A stretch of 45,818 nt of DNA from contig NZ_MAPV01000025.1 in the NCBI RefSeq assembly GCF_001700505.1, forward strand, positions 1 to 45,818, written 5' to 3'. The position numbers were made by a program, and so were the translations under genes. The stretch is from Streptomyces mutomycini (GTDB lineage Bacteria; Actinomycetota; Actinomycetes; Streptomycetales; Streptomycetaceae). Under the pieces are notes generated by a model. It searched no databases and was not told the DNA's origin. It saw nothing but the letters and a program-made list of their open reading frames with translations. Each line of letters starts with the position of its first letter. The stretch's first letter is position 1. This document shows positions 1 to 8,546 of this stretch, piece by piece.

Positions 1-56
1 TCTGCTGAGGCGGTACTCGTCAGGCCGGCGGGCCCGACGAGTACCGCCTCAGCAGA
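1..56. repeat. 21-bp perfect inverted repeat overlapping the end of the Lrp gene
   Basis: Arms 1-21 and 36-56 are exact reverse complements, and the 14-nt loop contains a further GGCC/GGCC pairing. The left arm may extend beyond the window edge. On the minus strand the right arm and loop encode the last codons of the Lrp-type gene, and its TGA lies at 20-22. The element therefore probably acts as a transcription terminator or 3' stabiliser that has been built into the coding end. There is no obvious U-tract, as is common for Streptomyces terminators. Confidence 0.75.
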
Positions 57-475
57 GGGGAGAGCACGAGGACCGACTTCGTCCGCTCGACGTACGGCTC
101 ACCGGCGATCCGCTCCAGGACCTGCTCGAAGTGGCGCATGTCGGCGGCGAAGACCTGGACGATCGCGTCGGCGTCGCCCGTCACCGTGGACGCGGACGCG
201 ACCTCCGGGTACACGGACAGGCCCCTCTTGATCGCTTCGGGGGCGGTGTTGCGGCTGCAGTAGATCTCGATGAACCCCTCGGTCTCCCAGCCGAGCGCCG
301 CCGGGTCGACCCGCACGGTGAAGCCTGTGATGGCGCCTTCGGAGCGAAGCCTGTCCACCCGGCGTTTGACCGCGGGCGCGGAGAGGCCGATGAGGGCGCC
401 GATGTCCGCGTAGGAGCGACGGGCGTCTTCGGCGAGGGCGTGGACGATGCGTTCGTCGAGGTCGTTAAGGCGCAC
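20..475 (-). CDS. Lrp/AsnC family transcriptional regulator
   Basis: This encodes a 151-aa one-domain-pair regulator. An N-terminal winged HTH spans about residues 5-55 (LDERIVHAL, then ADIGALIGLSAPAVKRRV), followed by a RAM/ACT-like ligand-binding domain (FIEIYC..., TGDADAIVQVFA) that normally binds amino acids and drives oligomerisation. Length fits the family. I chose the GTG at 475 because the ORF can be read upstream to 571 but that stretch is low-complexity (Arg/Pro-rich) and is crossed by the two GC hairpins that end the upstream aldehyde dehydrogenase unit. It lies downstream of the aldehyde dehydrogenase on the same strand, so it may regulate it. The ligand cannot be inferred. No good Shine-Dalgarno is visible before the GTG, so the start is moderately certain. 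Confidence 0.85.
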   Translation of the reverse strand: MRLNDLDERIVHALAEDARRSYADIGALIGLSAPAVKRRVDRLRSEGAITGFTVRVDPAALGWETEGFIEIYCSRNTAPEAIKRGLSVYPEVASASTVTGDADAIVQVFAADMRHFEQVLERIAGEPYVERTKSVLVLSPLLRRYSSGPPA

Positions 476-506
476 GTCGGGCGGTTCACTTTTCTGCGGC
501 GGAGGG

Positions 507-537
507 CTTCGGGGGCGGCGTCGAGCCGCCCCCGAAG
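507..537 (-). terminator. 13-bp perfect hairpin, terminator of the aldehyde dehydrogenase gene
   Basis: Arms 507-519 and 525-537 pair perfectly around a 5-nt loop. The hairpin lies 62 nt beyond the aldehyde dehydrogenase stop codon and before the chosen Lrp start, so it separates the two transcription units. Confidence 0.7.
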
Positions 538-545
538 TAGACCAC

Positions 546-567
546 GCGCGCCCCGCGCGGGGCGCGC
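546..567 (-). terminator. second GC hairpin in tandem
   Basis: Arms 546-554 and 559-567 form a perfect 9-bp stem around a GCGC tetraloop. It lies 9 nt from the 507-537 hairpin, between that hairpin and the aldehyde dehydrogenase stop codon. Together they look like a tandem terminator. Confidence 0.5.
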
Positions 568-598
568 TCACCGCGGGGGAACCGACCGGTCGGAGGAG

Positions 599-2059
599 TC
601 AGAAGGGGAACTGCGAGCGGCCGTGCTGGACCGAGATCCACTTCTGCGTGGTGAAGGCCTCGAGCATCGACTCGCCGTTCAGCCGCCCGAGGCCCGAGTT
701 CTTCTCCCCGCCGAAGGGGACGATGGGCTCGTCGTGCACCGTGCCGTCGTTGATGTGGATCATGCCGGTGCGGATGCGCTGCCCCACCCGCACGCCGCGC
801 TCGATGTTGCCGGTGTGAACCGCTCCGCTCAGTCCGTACGGCGTGTCGTTGGCGATCCGCACGGCTTCGTCCTCTCCGTCGAAGGGGACGAGCAGTGCCA
901 CCGGACCGAATATCTCCTGCTGCAGTACGGGGGAATCCGCGGCCAGGCCGGTCAGCACGGACGGGCTCACCACGTTGCCTTCGGCCCGGCCGTGCAGCAG
1001 TGCCGTGGCTCCCGCCTCCACGGTCTCGTCGACGAGCCTGGACACCGCGTCGGCCTGCGAGGAGCTGATCAGCGGGCCGATGTGGGTGGTGGGGTCGGCC
1101 GGATCGCCGACGCGCAGGGAGGCGACCTTGGCGACGAACTTCTCCGTGAACTCCTCCTCCACCGAGCGGTCCACCAGGATGCGGTTGGCGGCCATGCAGA
1201 CCTGGCCCTGGTGGATGTAGCGGCTGAAGACGGCCGCGTCGACGGCGTAGTCCACATCGGCGTCGTCCAGGACGATCAGCGCGCTGTTGCCGCCCAGTTC
1301 GAGCACCGCGCGCTTGAAGTTGCCCGCGCAGACCGTCGCGACGTGGCGGCCGATCCTGTCCGAGCCGGTGAAGGAGATGACCTGCGGCACGGGGTGCTCC
1401 AGCAGGCTGTCGCCGATTTCGGCGATGTCGGTGACCACGACGTTCAGCAGCCCGGCGGGCAGCTCCGCCTCCTCGAACACCTTGGCGATCAGCGTGCCGC
1501 CGCAGACCGGGGTGTTCTGGTGGGGCTTGAGGACCACGGCGTTGCCGAGGGCCAGCGCGGGCGCGACCGACTTGAGGGAGAGCAGGAAGGGGAAGTTGAA
1601 GGGGCTGATGACTCCCACGACGCCGACGGGCAGCCGGTAGACACGGTTCTCCTTGCCCTCGGTCGGTGACGGAAGGATCTGTCCGGTGGACCGAAGCGTG
1701 AGCTGGGCCGCCTCGCGGAGGAACTCCTTGGCCAGGTGCAGCTCGAAGCCCGCCTTCAGCCGGGTGCCGCCGAGCTCCGCGACGATCGCCTCGCTGATCT
1801 CGGCCTCGTGCTCCTCGACGAAGCGCAGCGCCTTCTCCAGCACCGTCCGCCTGGCGTACGGGTTCGTGTCCGCCCACTCCGGCTGGGCCCGCTCGGCGGC
1901 CCGGTACGCCTGGTCGACCTCGCCGGCGGTCGCGACGGTGATCGAGGCGAGCTTCTCCCCGCTGTACGGGTTGAAGTCGATGATGTCCCAGGACCCCTTC
2001 CCCGGCCGCCACTCGCCGTCGATGTACTGCTGGGCCAGGTCGGTGAAGTAGGAAGTCAT
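599..2059 (-). CDS. NAD(P)-dependent aldehyde dehydrogenase (aromatic-aldehyde type)
   Basis: This encodes a 486-aa aldehyde dehydrogenase that oxidises an aldehyde to the acid in the cytoplasm. The family signature is complete: SPFNFP with Asn155, the cofactor-loop FTGS (230-233), the general base Glu254 in LELGGNSA, and the nucleophile Cys288 in GQVCMAANR. GQVCMAANR and the overall pattern resemble benzaldehyde/vanillin dehydrogenases, so an aromatic aldehyde substrate is likely but inferred. The ATG at 2059 has AAGGGA four nt upstream. The gene is monocistronic: a hairpin terminator lies after it, and the GuaB1 terminator plus a palindrome lie before it. The adjacent Lrp-type regulator is a plausible controller. 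Confidence 0.93.
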   Translation of the reverse strand: MTSYFTDLAQQYIDGEWRPGKGSWDIIDFNPYSGEKLASITVATAGEVDQAYRAAERAQPEWADTNPYARRTVLEKALRFVEEHEAEISEAIVAELGGTRLKAGFELHLAKEFLREAAQLTLRSTGQILPSPTEGKENRVYRLPVGVVGVISPFNFPFLLSLKSVAPALALGNAVVLKPHQNTPVCGGTLIAKVFEEAELPAGLLNVVVTDIAEIGDSLLEHPVPQVISFTGSDRIGRHVATVCAGNFKRAVLELGGNSALIVLDDADVDYAVDAAVFSRYIHQGQVCMAANRILVDRSVEEEFTEKFVAKVASLRVGDPADPTTHIGPLISSSQADAVSRLVDETVEAGATALLHGRAEGNVVSPSVLTGLAADSPVLQQEIFGPVALLVPFDGEDEAVRIANDTPYGLSGAVHTGNIERGVRVGQRIRTGMIHINDGTVHDEPIVPFGGEKNSGLGRLNGESMLEAFTTQKWISVQHGRSQFPF

Positions 2060-2101
2060 GAAATCCCTTACCGCAGAGGGGCGGGCAGCTGATTGCGGCT
2101 C

Positions 2102-2130
2102 ATATTACTTATGCTTCAACCAAGTTGAGG
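2102..2130 (-). promoter_or_regulatory. Candidate operator and -10 element of the aldehyde dehydrogenase gene
   Basis: An imperfect 7-3-7 inverted repeat (CTTCAAC-CAA-GTTGAGG, 2114-2130, one mismatch) lies just upstream of TAATAT (minus strand, 2102-2107), which fits a -10 element. No clear -35 hexamer exists at the right spacing; the palindrome occupies that place. This suggests regulator-dependent transcription. Inference from pattern only. Confidence 0.4.
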
Positions 2131-2241
2131 GCAGTACGGAGTGCTCGTATCCGGGAGCGCCCGGGGACGCCTCCGGGAGGGCCTCAGGGCGCGCGCCCGG
2201 GAGCGGGCGGCCGCGCATGACCCCGGCCGCACATGCGAAAA

Positions 2242-2279
2242 GGTGTCCCTCCCGGGCGTGAACGCCGGGGAGGGACACC
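2242..2279 (-). terminator. Hairpin terminator after guaB1
   Basis: Arms 2242-2259 and 2262-2279 are complementary apart from one G-G mismatch; the innermost pairs would open to form the loop. It begins 31 nt after the guaB1 stop. Confidence 0.75.
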
Positions 2280-2309
2280 CGTGCCGCAGGACCGCCCGGC
2301 CCCGCGGCC

Positions 2310-3896
<1,587 letters not shown>

Positions 3897-4069
3897 TTAC
3901 CCATGGACCCTACCCGAACAGGATTCGCTCCTTCGCGATCACGATCCCTGGACCGGGTGACGAGGGGTCAGGTAGCTTCAAAGTCGCAGGTCCCTGCGGT
4001 AGGCGCGACGCCGCCCACGAGCCCGTACCACCTGTCACGCGTTTGGCCGGAGAGGATGGGGATCCGCCC

Positions 4070-5122
4070 GTGGAGAGCGAACTGCCCGACATCTACTGCC
4101 CGTTCCCCCAGCGGAGCAATCCGCACGTGGAGCACACCCGTGAGCACCTCGGCGCCTGGACACGCCGCACCGGCCTGATCCATCGGGAATCAGCCAGGGG
4201 GCGCTTCGAGCAGGCAGACTTCGGTGCCTTCGTGGGCATGGTGCACCCGACGGCGAGCAGCGAGCATCTGGACCTGGTCGCCGACTGGTTCGTCTGGCTC
4301 TTCCTCGTCGACGACCAGCTGGACGACGGGCACCTCGGCCGCAGTCCCGACCGTGTGCGCGGCGTGGTGGAGCGGATGCGGTCCGTGGTCGGGAGCGCGG
4401 CTCCCGGGCCCCGGCCGGAGGCAGACGCCCCCGCCGCGCTCGTCGCCCTGGCGGATCTGTGGGAACGTACGATTCCGCGGGCCTCCCCCCACTGGCGCAC
4501 CCGTTTCACCTGGCACCTCATGACGTATCTGACGACCGCGACCAGCTGGGAGGCGGGGAACCGCGCCGAGGGGGTCGTTCCGTCCGAGGCGACGTACATC
4601 GCGAAGCGCCGGCACACCGGGGCGATCCACGTGTGCATGGACCTGATAGAGATCGTGACCGGGGTGGAGGCGCCCGAATCGGTCCACAACGACGCCCGGT
4701 TCATCACGGCGCTCGAGGCGTCCTGCAACGTCGTCTGCTGGGCGAACGACGTCTACTCCTACGAGAAGGAGCAGGTTCTGGGCGAGATCCACAATCTCGT
4801 CCATCTGGTCCGTCACCACCGCGGCTACGGGAAGCGTGAGGCGCTCGAACACGTCTGCGCGGAGATAGCCGGCGAGACGAAGCGCTTCCTCGCTGCCGAG
4901 GCCGAGCTGCTCGACCGGTACCCGGAGCTTGCGGGGCTGCTCGTGCCCTATCTCGACGGTATGCGGAGCTGGATGCGCGGAAATCTGGACTGGTCGCGGC
5001 AGACGCCCCGCTACAACCCGGCGGACGTCAGCCAGTACATGGAGCCCGGGGCGTATCTGGAGGAGTCCGTCTTCGGCGCGGCCGCGGACCACGCCGGGCT
5101 GCGCGCGGGCGACAGCGGCTGA
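4070..5122 (+). CDS. Class I terpene synthase (sesquiterpene cyclase-like), orphan
   Basis: This encodes a 350-aa class I terpene cyclase acting on an isoprenyl diphosphate, probably farnesyl diphosphate. All family motifs sit at canonical spacing: the Asp-rich DDQLDD (81-86), the pyrophosphate sensor Arg180, the NSE triad N226-D-V-Y-S230-Y-E-K-E234, and the RY pair at 314-315, 80 residues after the NSE motif. The N-terminal YCPFPQRSNP resembles the pentalenene/caryolanol synthase group, but the product cannot be predicted. GTG 4070 is preferred because GATGGGG lies upstream; a TTG at 4043 is in frame but has no ribosome site. A possible -10 (TAGCTT, 3973-3978) lies in the 293-bp divergent gap. 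No P450, prenyltransferase or other tailoring gene is adjacent, so it is an orphan. Confidence 0.93.
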   Translation: MESELPDIYCPFPQRSNPHVEHTREHLGAWTRRTGLIHRESARGRFEQADFGAFVGMVHPTASSEHLDLVADWFVWLFLVDDQLDDGHLGRSPDRVRGVVERMRSVVGSAAPGPRPEADAPAALVALADLWERTIPRASPHWRTRFTWHLMTYLTTATSWEAGNRAEGVVPSEATYIAKRRHTGAIHVCMDLIEIVTGVEAPESVHNDARFITALEASCNVVCWANDVYSYEKEQVLGEIHNLVHLVRHHRGYGKREALEHVCAEIAGETKRFLAAEAELLDRYPELAGLLVPYLDGMRSWMRGNLDWSRQTPRYNPADVSQYMEPGAYLEESVFGAAADHAGLRAGDSG

Positions 5123-5134
5123 GACCGGGCACGG

Positions 5135-5169
5135 GGGAGGCCGGGCACCTGTCCGGTGCCCGGCCTCCC
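5135..5169. terminator. Bidirectional 15-bp perfect hairpin terminator
   Basis: Arms 5135-5149 and 5155-5169 pair perfectly around TGTCC. It sits between the converging terpene synthase and SorC-type regulator genes and can serve both strands. Confidence 0.85.
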
Positions 5170-5213
5170 TCTTCATCGTGAACAGCCATGAGCGGCAACG
5201 GTCCTGACCGGCG

Positions 5214-6236
5214 TCACTCGTCCGGGTCGGCCCGCTCCAGCGCGGGCCGCTGTCCCGCCGCGGACTCCGTCAGGAGGTAGTCGGCCGCGGCCGTGTCCGT
5301 GACGAGGCTGGTGACCAGCCCCGAGCGCAGCACCGCACCGATCGCCGCCGCCTTGCGCTGTCCTCCGGCGATGGCCACGACCTCGGGGATCCGGCGCAGT
5401 CGGTCGGCCTCCACCGTGATGCACCGCTCGCCGAGATCGCGGCCGACCCGGCGTCCGTTGGTGTCGAACAGGTGGGCGGACATCTCCGCGGCGACGCCGA
5501 GCGAGGCGTAGTGTGCGCGCTCCTCGTCCGACAGCATGTCGTGGACGGTGGAGATGCCCGGCTCCCAGGACCCGATGGAGACCGCTGCGACCGTCACCTT
5601 GTCGAAGTACTCGAAGGCGCGGGCGATCCCCGTCTGGTGACGCAGCGCGGCCGCCGTCGCCGGATCGGGGAGCAGCATCGGAGCGTAGATCGGGTGCGCC
5701 TCGCCGCCGGACACCTGCGCGGCACGACGGACCGCCTCGACCGACCCGCGCTCGGCCGTCCCCGCGTCGTAGACGCCGGTCAGCTGCACGACCGTGCACG
5801 GGGGCAGCCGGTCGAGGGCCGCCGCCATGTGGATGGTGGAGCGGCCCCAGGCCAGCCCCAGCACATCTCCCTCGTTCACCAGCTCGCCGAGCAGCTCGGC
5901 CGCCACCTCGCCCAGGTTCTCCGGGTCGGGGGCGTCATCCTGCTCCTCCGCCGGGGATTCGACCACGACGGCGTGCCGCAGGCCGTAGCGGGCCCGGAGC
6001 GCGTCCGAGCGCTCGGCGTCCAGCTCCGCCGGTACCCGGATCTCGATCCTCACGAGATCACGCTCGAGGGCCGTCTCCAGAACCCGGGCCACCTTGAAGC
6101 GGCTGACGCCGAACTCCTCGGCGATCTGGATCTTCGATTTTCCCTCAAGGTAGAACCGGCGGGCCATGGCCGCCGCCTGGACCAGCTCCGCGGGTCCCAT
6201 CCGCATGGCTGACCGACCCGCCGAGATGCCAGACAC
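5214..6236 (-). CDS. SorC/DeoR-type sugar-binding transcriptional regulator
   Basis: This encodes a 340-aa regulator. The N-terminal HTH (FYLEGKSKIQIAEEFGVSR, then FKVARVLE) is followed by a SorC-type sugar-phosphate effector domain (GLAWGRSTIHMAAAL, VVQLTGVYDAG, VAIAGGQRKAAAIGAVL). Family members sense phosphorylated sugars and control carbohydrate operons. The GTG at 6236 is chosen because GAGGAG stands seven nt upstream; the frame also opens at a GTG at 6260 that has no ribosome site. It lies 103 nt downstream of rpe on the same strand, so it may be co-transcribed with it and sense a pentose-phosphate pathway sugar phosphate. The target genes are not visible here. Confidence 0.88.
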   Translation of the reverse strand: MSGISAGRSAMRMGPAELVQAAAMARRFYLEGKSKIQIAEEFGVSRFKVARVLETALERDLVRIEIRVPAELDAERSDALRARYGLRHAVVVESPAEEQDDAPDPENLGEVAAELLGELVNEGDVLGLAWGRSTIHMAAALDRLPPCTVVQLTGVYDAGTAERGSVEAVRRAAQVSGGEAHPIYAPMLLPDPATAAALRHQTGIARAFEYFDKVTVAAVSIGSWEPGISTVHDMLSDEERAHYASLGVAAEMSAHLFDTNGRRVGRDLGERCITVEADRLRRIPEVVAIAGGQRKAAAIGAVLRSGLVTSLVTDTAAADYLLTESAAGQRPALERADPDE

Positions 6237-6339
6237 CGCGATCTCCTCACTGCTGTTCACATTCTCGATACGCCGTTCATCCTGTCAGATCCGGCGATCC
6301 TTGATCCGGCCTGTCGGGCCGCGTTCATCAGGACTTGGT

Positions 6340-7023
6340 TCAGTGGCCGCACGCCCAGGGCGCGGAAGCGGTCACCGCGTCCGCCTGAGCGCGCAGTGCC
6401 CGCACCGCCTCGGCCGGGTCGTCGGCCCCGTACACCGCGGAGCCGGCGACGAACACGTCCGCCCCGGCCTCGGCACATCGCTCGATGGTGGTGGCGGAGA
6501 CCCCGCCGTCGACCTGCAGCCACAGCTCGAGACCGTGCTTCGAGATCAGTTCACGGGTGCGGCGGATCTTCGGCAGCATGATGTCCAGGAACGCCTGGCC
6601 CCCGAAGCCCGGTTCCACGGTCATGATCAGCAGCATGTCGAGCTCGGGGAGGAGGTCCTCGTACGGCTCGATGGGAGTCGCCGGCTTGAGGGCCATGGAG
6701 GCGCGGGCGCCCTTCGCCCTGATCTCCCTCGCCAGCCGGACGGGCGCGGCCGCGGCCTCCGCGTGGAAGGTGACCGAGCCCGCACCGGCCTCGACGTACT
6801 GCGGCGCCCAGCGGTCCGCGTCCTCGATCATGAGGTGGCAGTCCAGCGGCGTGCCCGTCGCCTTGCTCAGCGCCTCCACGATGGGCACGCCGAGCGTCAG
6901 GTTCGGCACGAAATGGTTGTCCATGACATCGACATGGAGCCAGTCGGCGCCTTCGACGGCCTTCGCCTCCTCGGCGAGACGGGCGAAGTCGGCGGACAGG
7001 ATGCTGGGGTTGATCTGGGCCAT
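6340..7023 (-). CDS. rpe: Ribulose-phosphate 3-epimerase
   Basis: This encodes a 227-aa TIM-barrel enzyme that interconverts D-ribulose 5-phosphate and D-xylulose 5-phosphate in the pentose phosphate pathway. Family signatures are clear: [10 protein letters not shown] at the N-terminus, [17 protein letters not shown] with metal and catalytic residues, [11 protein letters not shown], the phosphate-loop region [13 protein letters not shown], and [15 protein letters not shown]. Length is normal. The start ATG is at 7023. It heads a probable two-gene unit with the SorC-type regulator. Confidence 0.97.
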   Translation of the reverse strand: MAQINPSILSADFARLAEEAKAVEGADWLHVDVMDNHFVPNLTLGVPIVEALSKATGTPLDCHLMIEDADRWAPQYVEAGAGSVTFHAEAAAAPVRLAREIRAKGARASMALKPATPIEPYEDLLPELDMLLIMTVEPGFGGQAFLDIMLPKIRRTRELISKHGLELWLQVDGGVSATTIERCAEAGADVFVAGSAVYGADDPAEAVRALRAQADAVTASAPWACGH

Positions 7024-7231
7024 GCACCCAAGACTGCCATGCTCAGCGCCGCTTCCCCGCCCCGGTGCGCCTCAAAGCCTCACGGGATCATCACGGTTCG
7101 TGCGTTCCCGGCCCTCGGCCACGTGATTCCGTCCCCGCGCACGGGCTCCGGCGGACGCCGTCCCGGCGCCGGGCCCGCTCCGGTCCGTACCAGGGCGCGG
7201 ACAGCCCCTGGTGCCCGCCATCAGGCTGTGT

Positions 7232-7237
7232 TAGAAA
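7232..7237 (+). promoter_or_regulatory. Candidate -10 element of a leaderless transcript (TAGAAA)
   Basis: TAGAAA occupies exactly positions -12 to -7 relative to the GTG at 7244, as expected if transcription starts at the first base of the leader ORF. TAG-type -10 sequences are typical of Streptomyces housekeeping promoters. The -35 region has no convincing hexamer. Confidence 0.5.
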
Positions 7238-7243
7238 AACCCC

Positions 7244-7315
7244 GTGATCAGCGACCAGTTCCTGAAGGAGCGCCTCAGCATCGATCTCTGCCGTGTGACC
7301 AGCTGCTCCTGTTGA
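7244..7315 (+). CDS. Cys-rich leader peptide upstream of the sulfonate operon
   Basis: This short ORF (GTG to TGA) encodes 23 aa ending in SIDLCRVTSCSC, with Cys codons at positions 16, 21 and 23, the last immediately before the stop. No Shine-Dalgarno precedes it; the GTG sits seven nt after a TAGAAA box, consistent with leaderless translation. The pattern matches the putative leader peptides found ahead of sulfur-assimilation genes in actinobacteria (an I-D-L-x-R core followed by Ser/Cys). Cys-rich leaderless ORFs act as cysteine-responsive attenuators in mycobacteria. The next genes downstream are the sulfonate transporter and dioxygenase, so a role in sensing cysteine starvation is a strong inference, untested here. 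Confidence 0.7.
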   Translation: MISDQFLKERLSIDLCRVTSCSC

Positions 7316-7593
7316 GCCTGGCCCGGCAGCGCTGAGCGCTTCCAGAACTGCGCGGCGTCGTCCGCCCGCCTCCGGCCGCCCCTCGGGTGAGCCGGCGGTC
7401 TCCCTCCAGAACTCCGTCCGCGAGCCGGACCGGACCATGGCCCGTCCGCGTACGGCGGACCGGCCGCACCCGTTCTGCAGGGCCCTCCCCCGTTGCCCGC
7501 GGGCGCCTTCGTACGCGCCCCGCATCCCCCTGCCCGGCCCTGTCCGTCCTTCCGGCGGCCCGGTGTCCTCGGCACCTCTCGACGGAGCCCGCC
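7316..7593 (+). promoter_or_regulatory. Leader region between the Cys peptide and the sulfonate permease, candidate attenuator
   Basis: This stretch has no convincing gene. It is GC-rich with several mutually exclusive pairings. One hairpin is GTCCGC 7444-7449 with GCGGAC 7455-7460, flanked by further CCGG complementarity with the preceding GGACCGGACC block. A short near-repeat, TCCAGAACT, occurs near 7340 and 7404. Alternative structures in this place fit an attenuator coupled to the leader ORF, but I cannot fold it to identify a terminator/antiterminator pair. Confidence 0.35.
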
Positions 7594-8478
7594 ATGACCA
7601 CACCCACCACCACTGAGAAGCAGCCGTCCGGCCCCGCGCTCCCCGGTGAACCCGCTGCCGTGCCCGCTCCGCGCCGGCGCTCCCCGGAGAGGGCCGCGCG
7701 GCTGCGCCGGGCGGGGCTGCGGCTCCTCGCACTGGTCGTGCTGCTCGCACTCTGGCAGCTCGTCACCGCCCTGCGGTTGTGGTCGCCGTTGCTGGTACCG
7801 CCGCCATCGGCGGTGTGGGACGCGCTCGTCGAGACGTCCGGCACCCATGACGGGGTACGCGGCTACCAGGGCCACACCCTGATCGAGCACCTGGGCATCA
7901 GCCTGCGCCGGATCGCGATCGGTGCGGGCGCCGGTGTCCTGGCCGGGCTCGTGGCCGGGGTGCTGATGGGCACGCTGCCGTGGGTGCGAGTGGTTTTCGA
8001 ACCGGCGGTGGCCTTCCTCCGGACCCTGCCGCCGCTCGCCTACTTCAGTCTGCTGATCATCTGGTTCGGCATCGACGAGGCGCCCAAGCTGTGGCTGCTG
8101 GCGATCGCCGCCATGCCGCCCGTGGCCGTGGCCACCGCGTCCGCCGTGGCCTCCGCGCCCGCCTCGCTGGTTGAGGCCGCGCAAGCCATCGGGGCACGCC
8201 GCTCGCAGGTGGTGGCCTCCGTCGTCCTGCCGTCCGCACTGCCGGAGATCCTGGTCGGCGTAAGGCTGGCGTTCGGGATCGCCTACTCCTCGGTGGTCGC
8301 CGCCGAGACCGTCAACGGACTGCCCGGCATCGGCGGCATGATCCGTGACGCCCAGCGCTACAACCAGTCGGACGTGGTCGTCCTCGGACTCTTCGCGATC
8401 GGCGTCTCCGGCCTGCTGATCGACGCCCTGCTGCGGGGTGCCGAGAACCGGCTCGCGCCCTGGCGCCGGCTCTCGTGA
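7594..8478 (+). CDS. ssuC: ABC transporter permease, sulfonate/taurine type
   Basis: This encodes a 294-aa BPD_transp_1 membrane permease of the SsuC/TauC family. A Pro-rich cytoplasmic N-terminus of about 45 aa precedes a first transmembrane helix (LLALVVLLALWQLV). Further helices follow, and the cytoplasmic EAA loop reads EAAQAIGARRSQVVASVVLPSALP split around residue 215. The ATG at 7594 has a CGGAG site. It is first in the four-gene unit permease-binding protein-ATPase-dioxygenase and is probably under the control of the upstream Cys leader. The gene symbol is by family; the exact sulfonate substrate is unknown. Confidence 0.88.
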   Translation: MTTPTTTEKQPSGPALPGEPAAVPAPRRRSPERAARLRRAGLRLLALVVLLALWQLVTALRLWSPLLVPPPSAVWDALVETSGTHDGVRGYQGHTLIEHLGISLRRIAIGAGAGVLAGLVAGVLMGTLPWVRVVFEPAVAFLRTLPPLAYFSLLIIWFGIDEAPKLWLLAIAAMPPVAVATASAVASAPASLVEAAQAIGARRSQVVASVVLPSALPEILVGVRLAFGIAYSSVVAAETVNGLPGIGGMIRDAQRYNQSDVVVLGLFAIGVSGLLIDALLRGAENRLAPWRRLS

Positions 8479-8546
8479 GCGCGCACCCACCTCTCCGGCT
8501 CCCTCCCGGTACCGACCCCTCCGATCAACGAACGAAGGACTACGCC

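Noticed and set aside
131..1669. Long plus-strand frame opposite the Lrp and aldehyde dehydrogenase genes
   Set aside because: Antisense shadow without any family motif; the minus-strand frames carry complete signatures.
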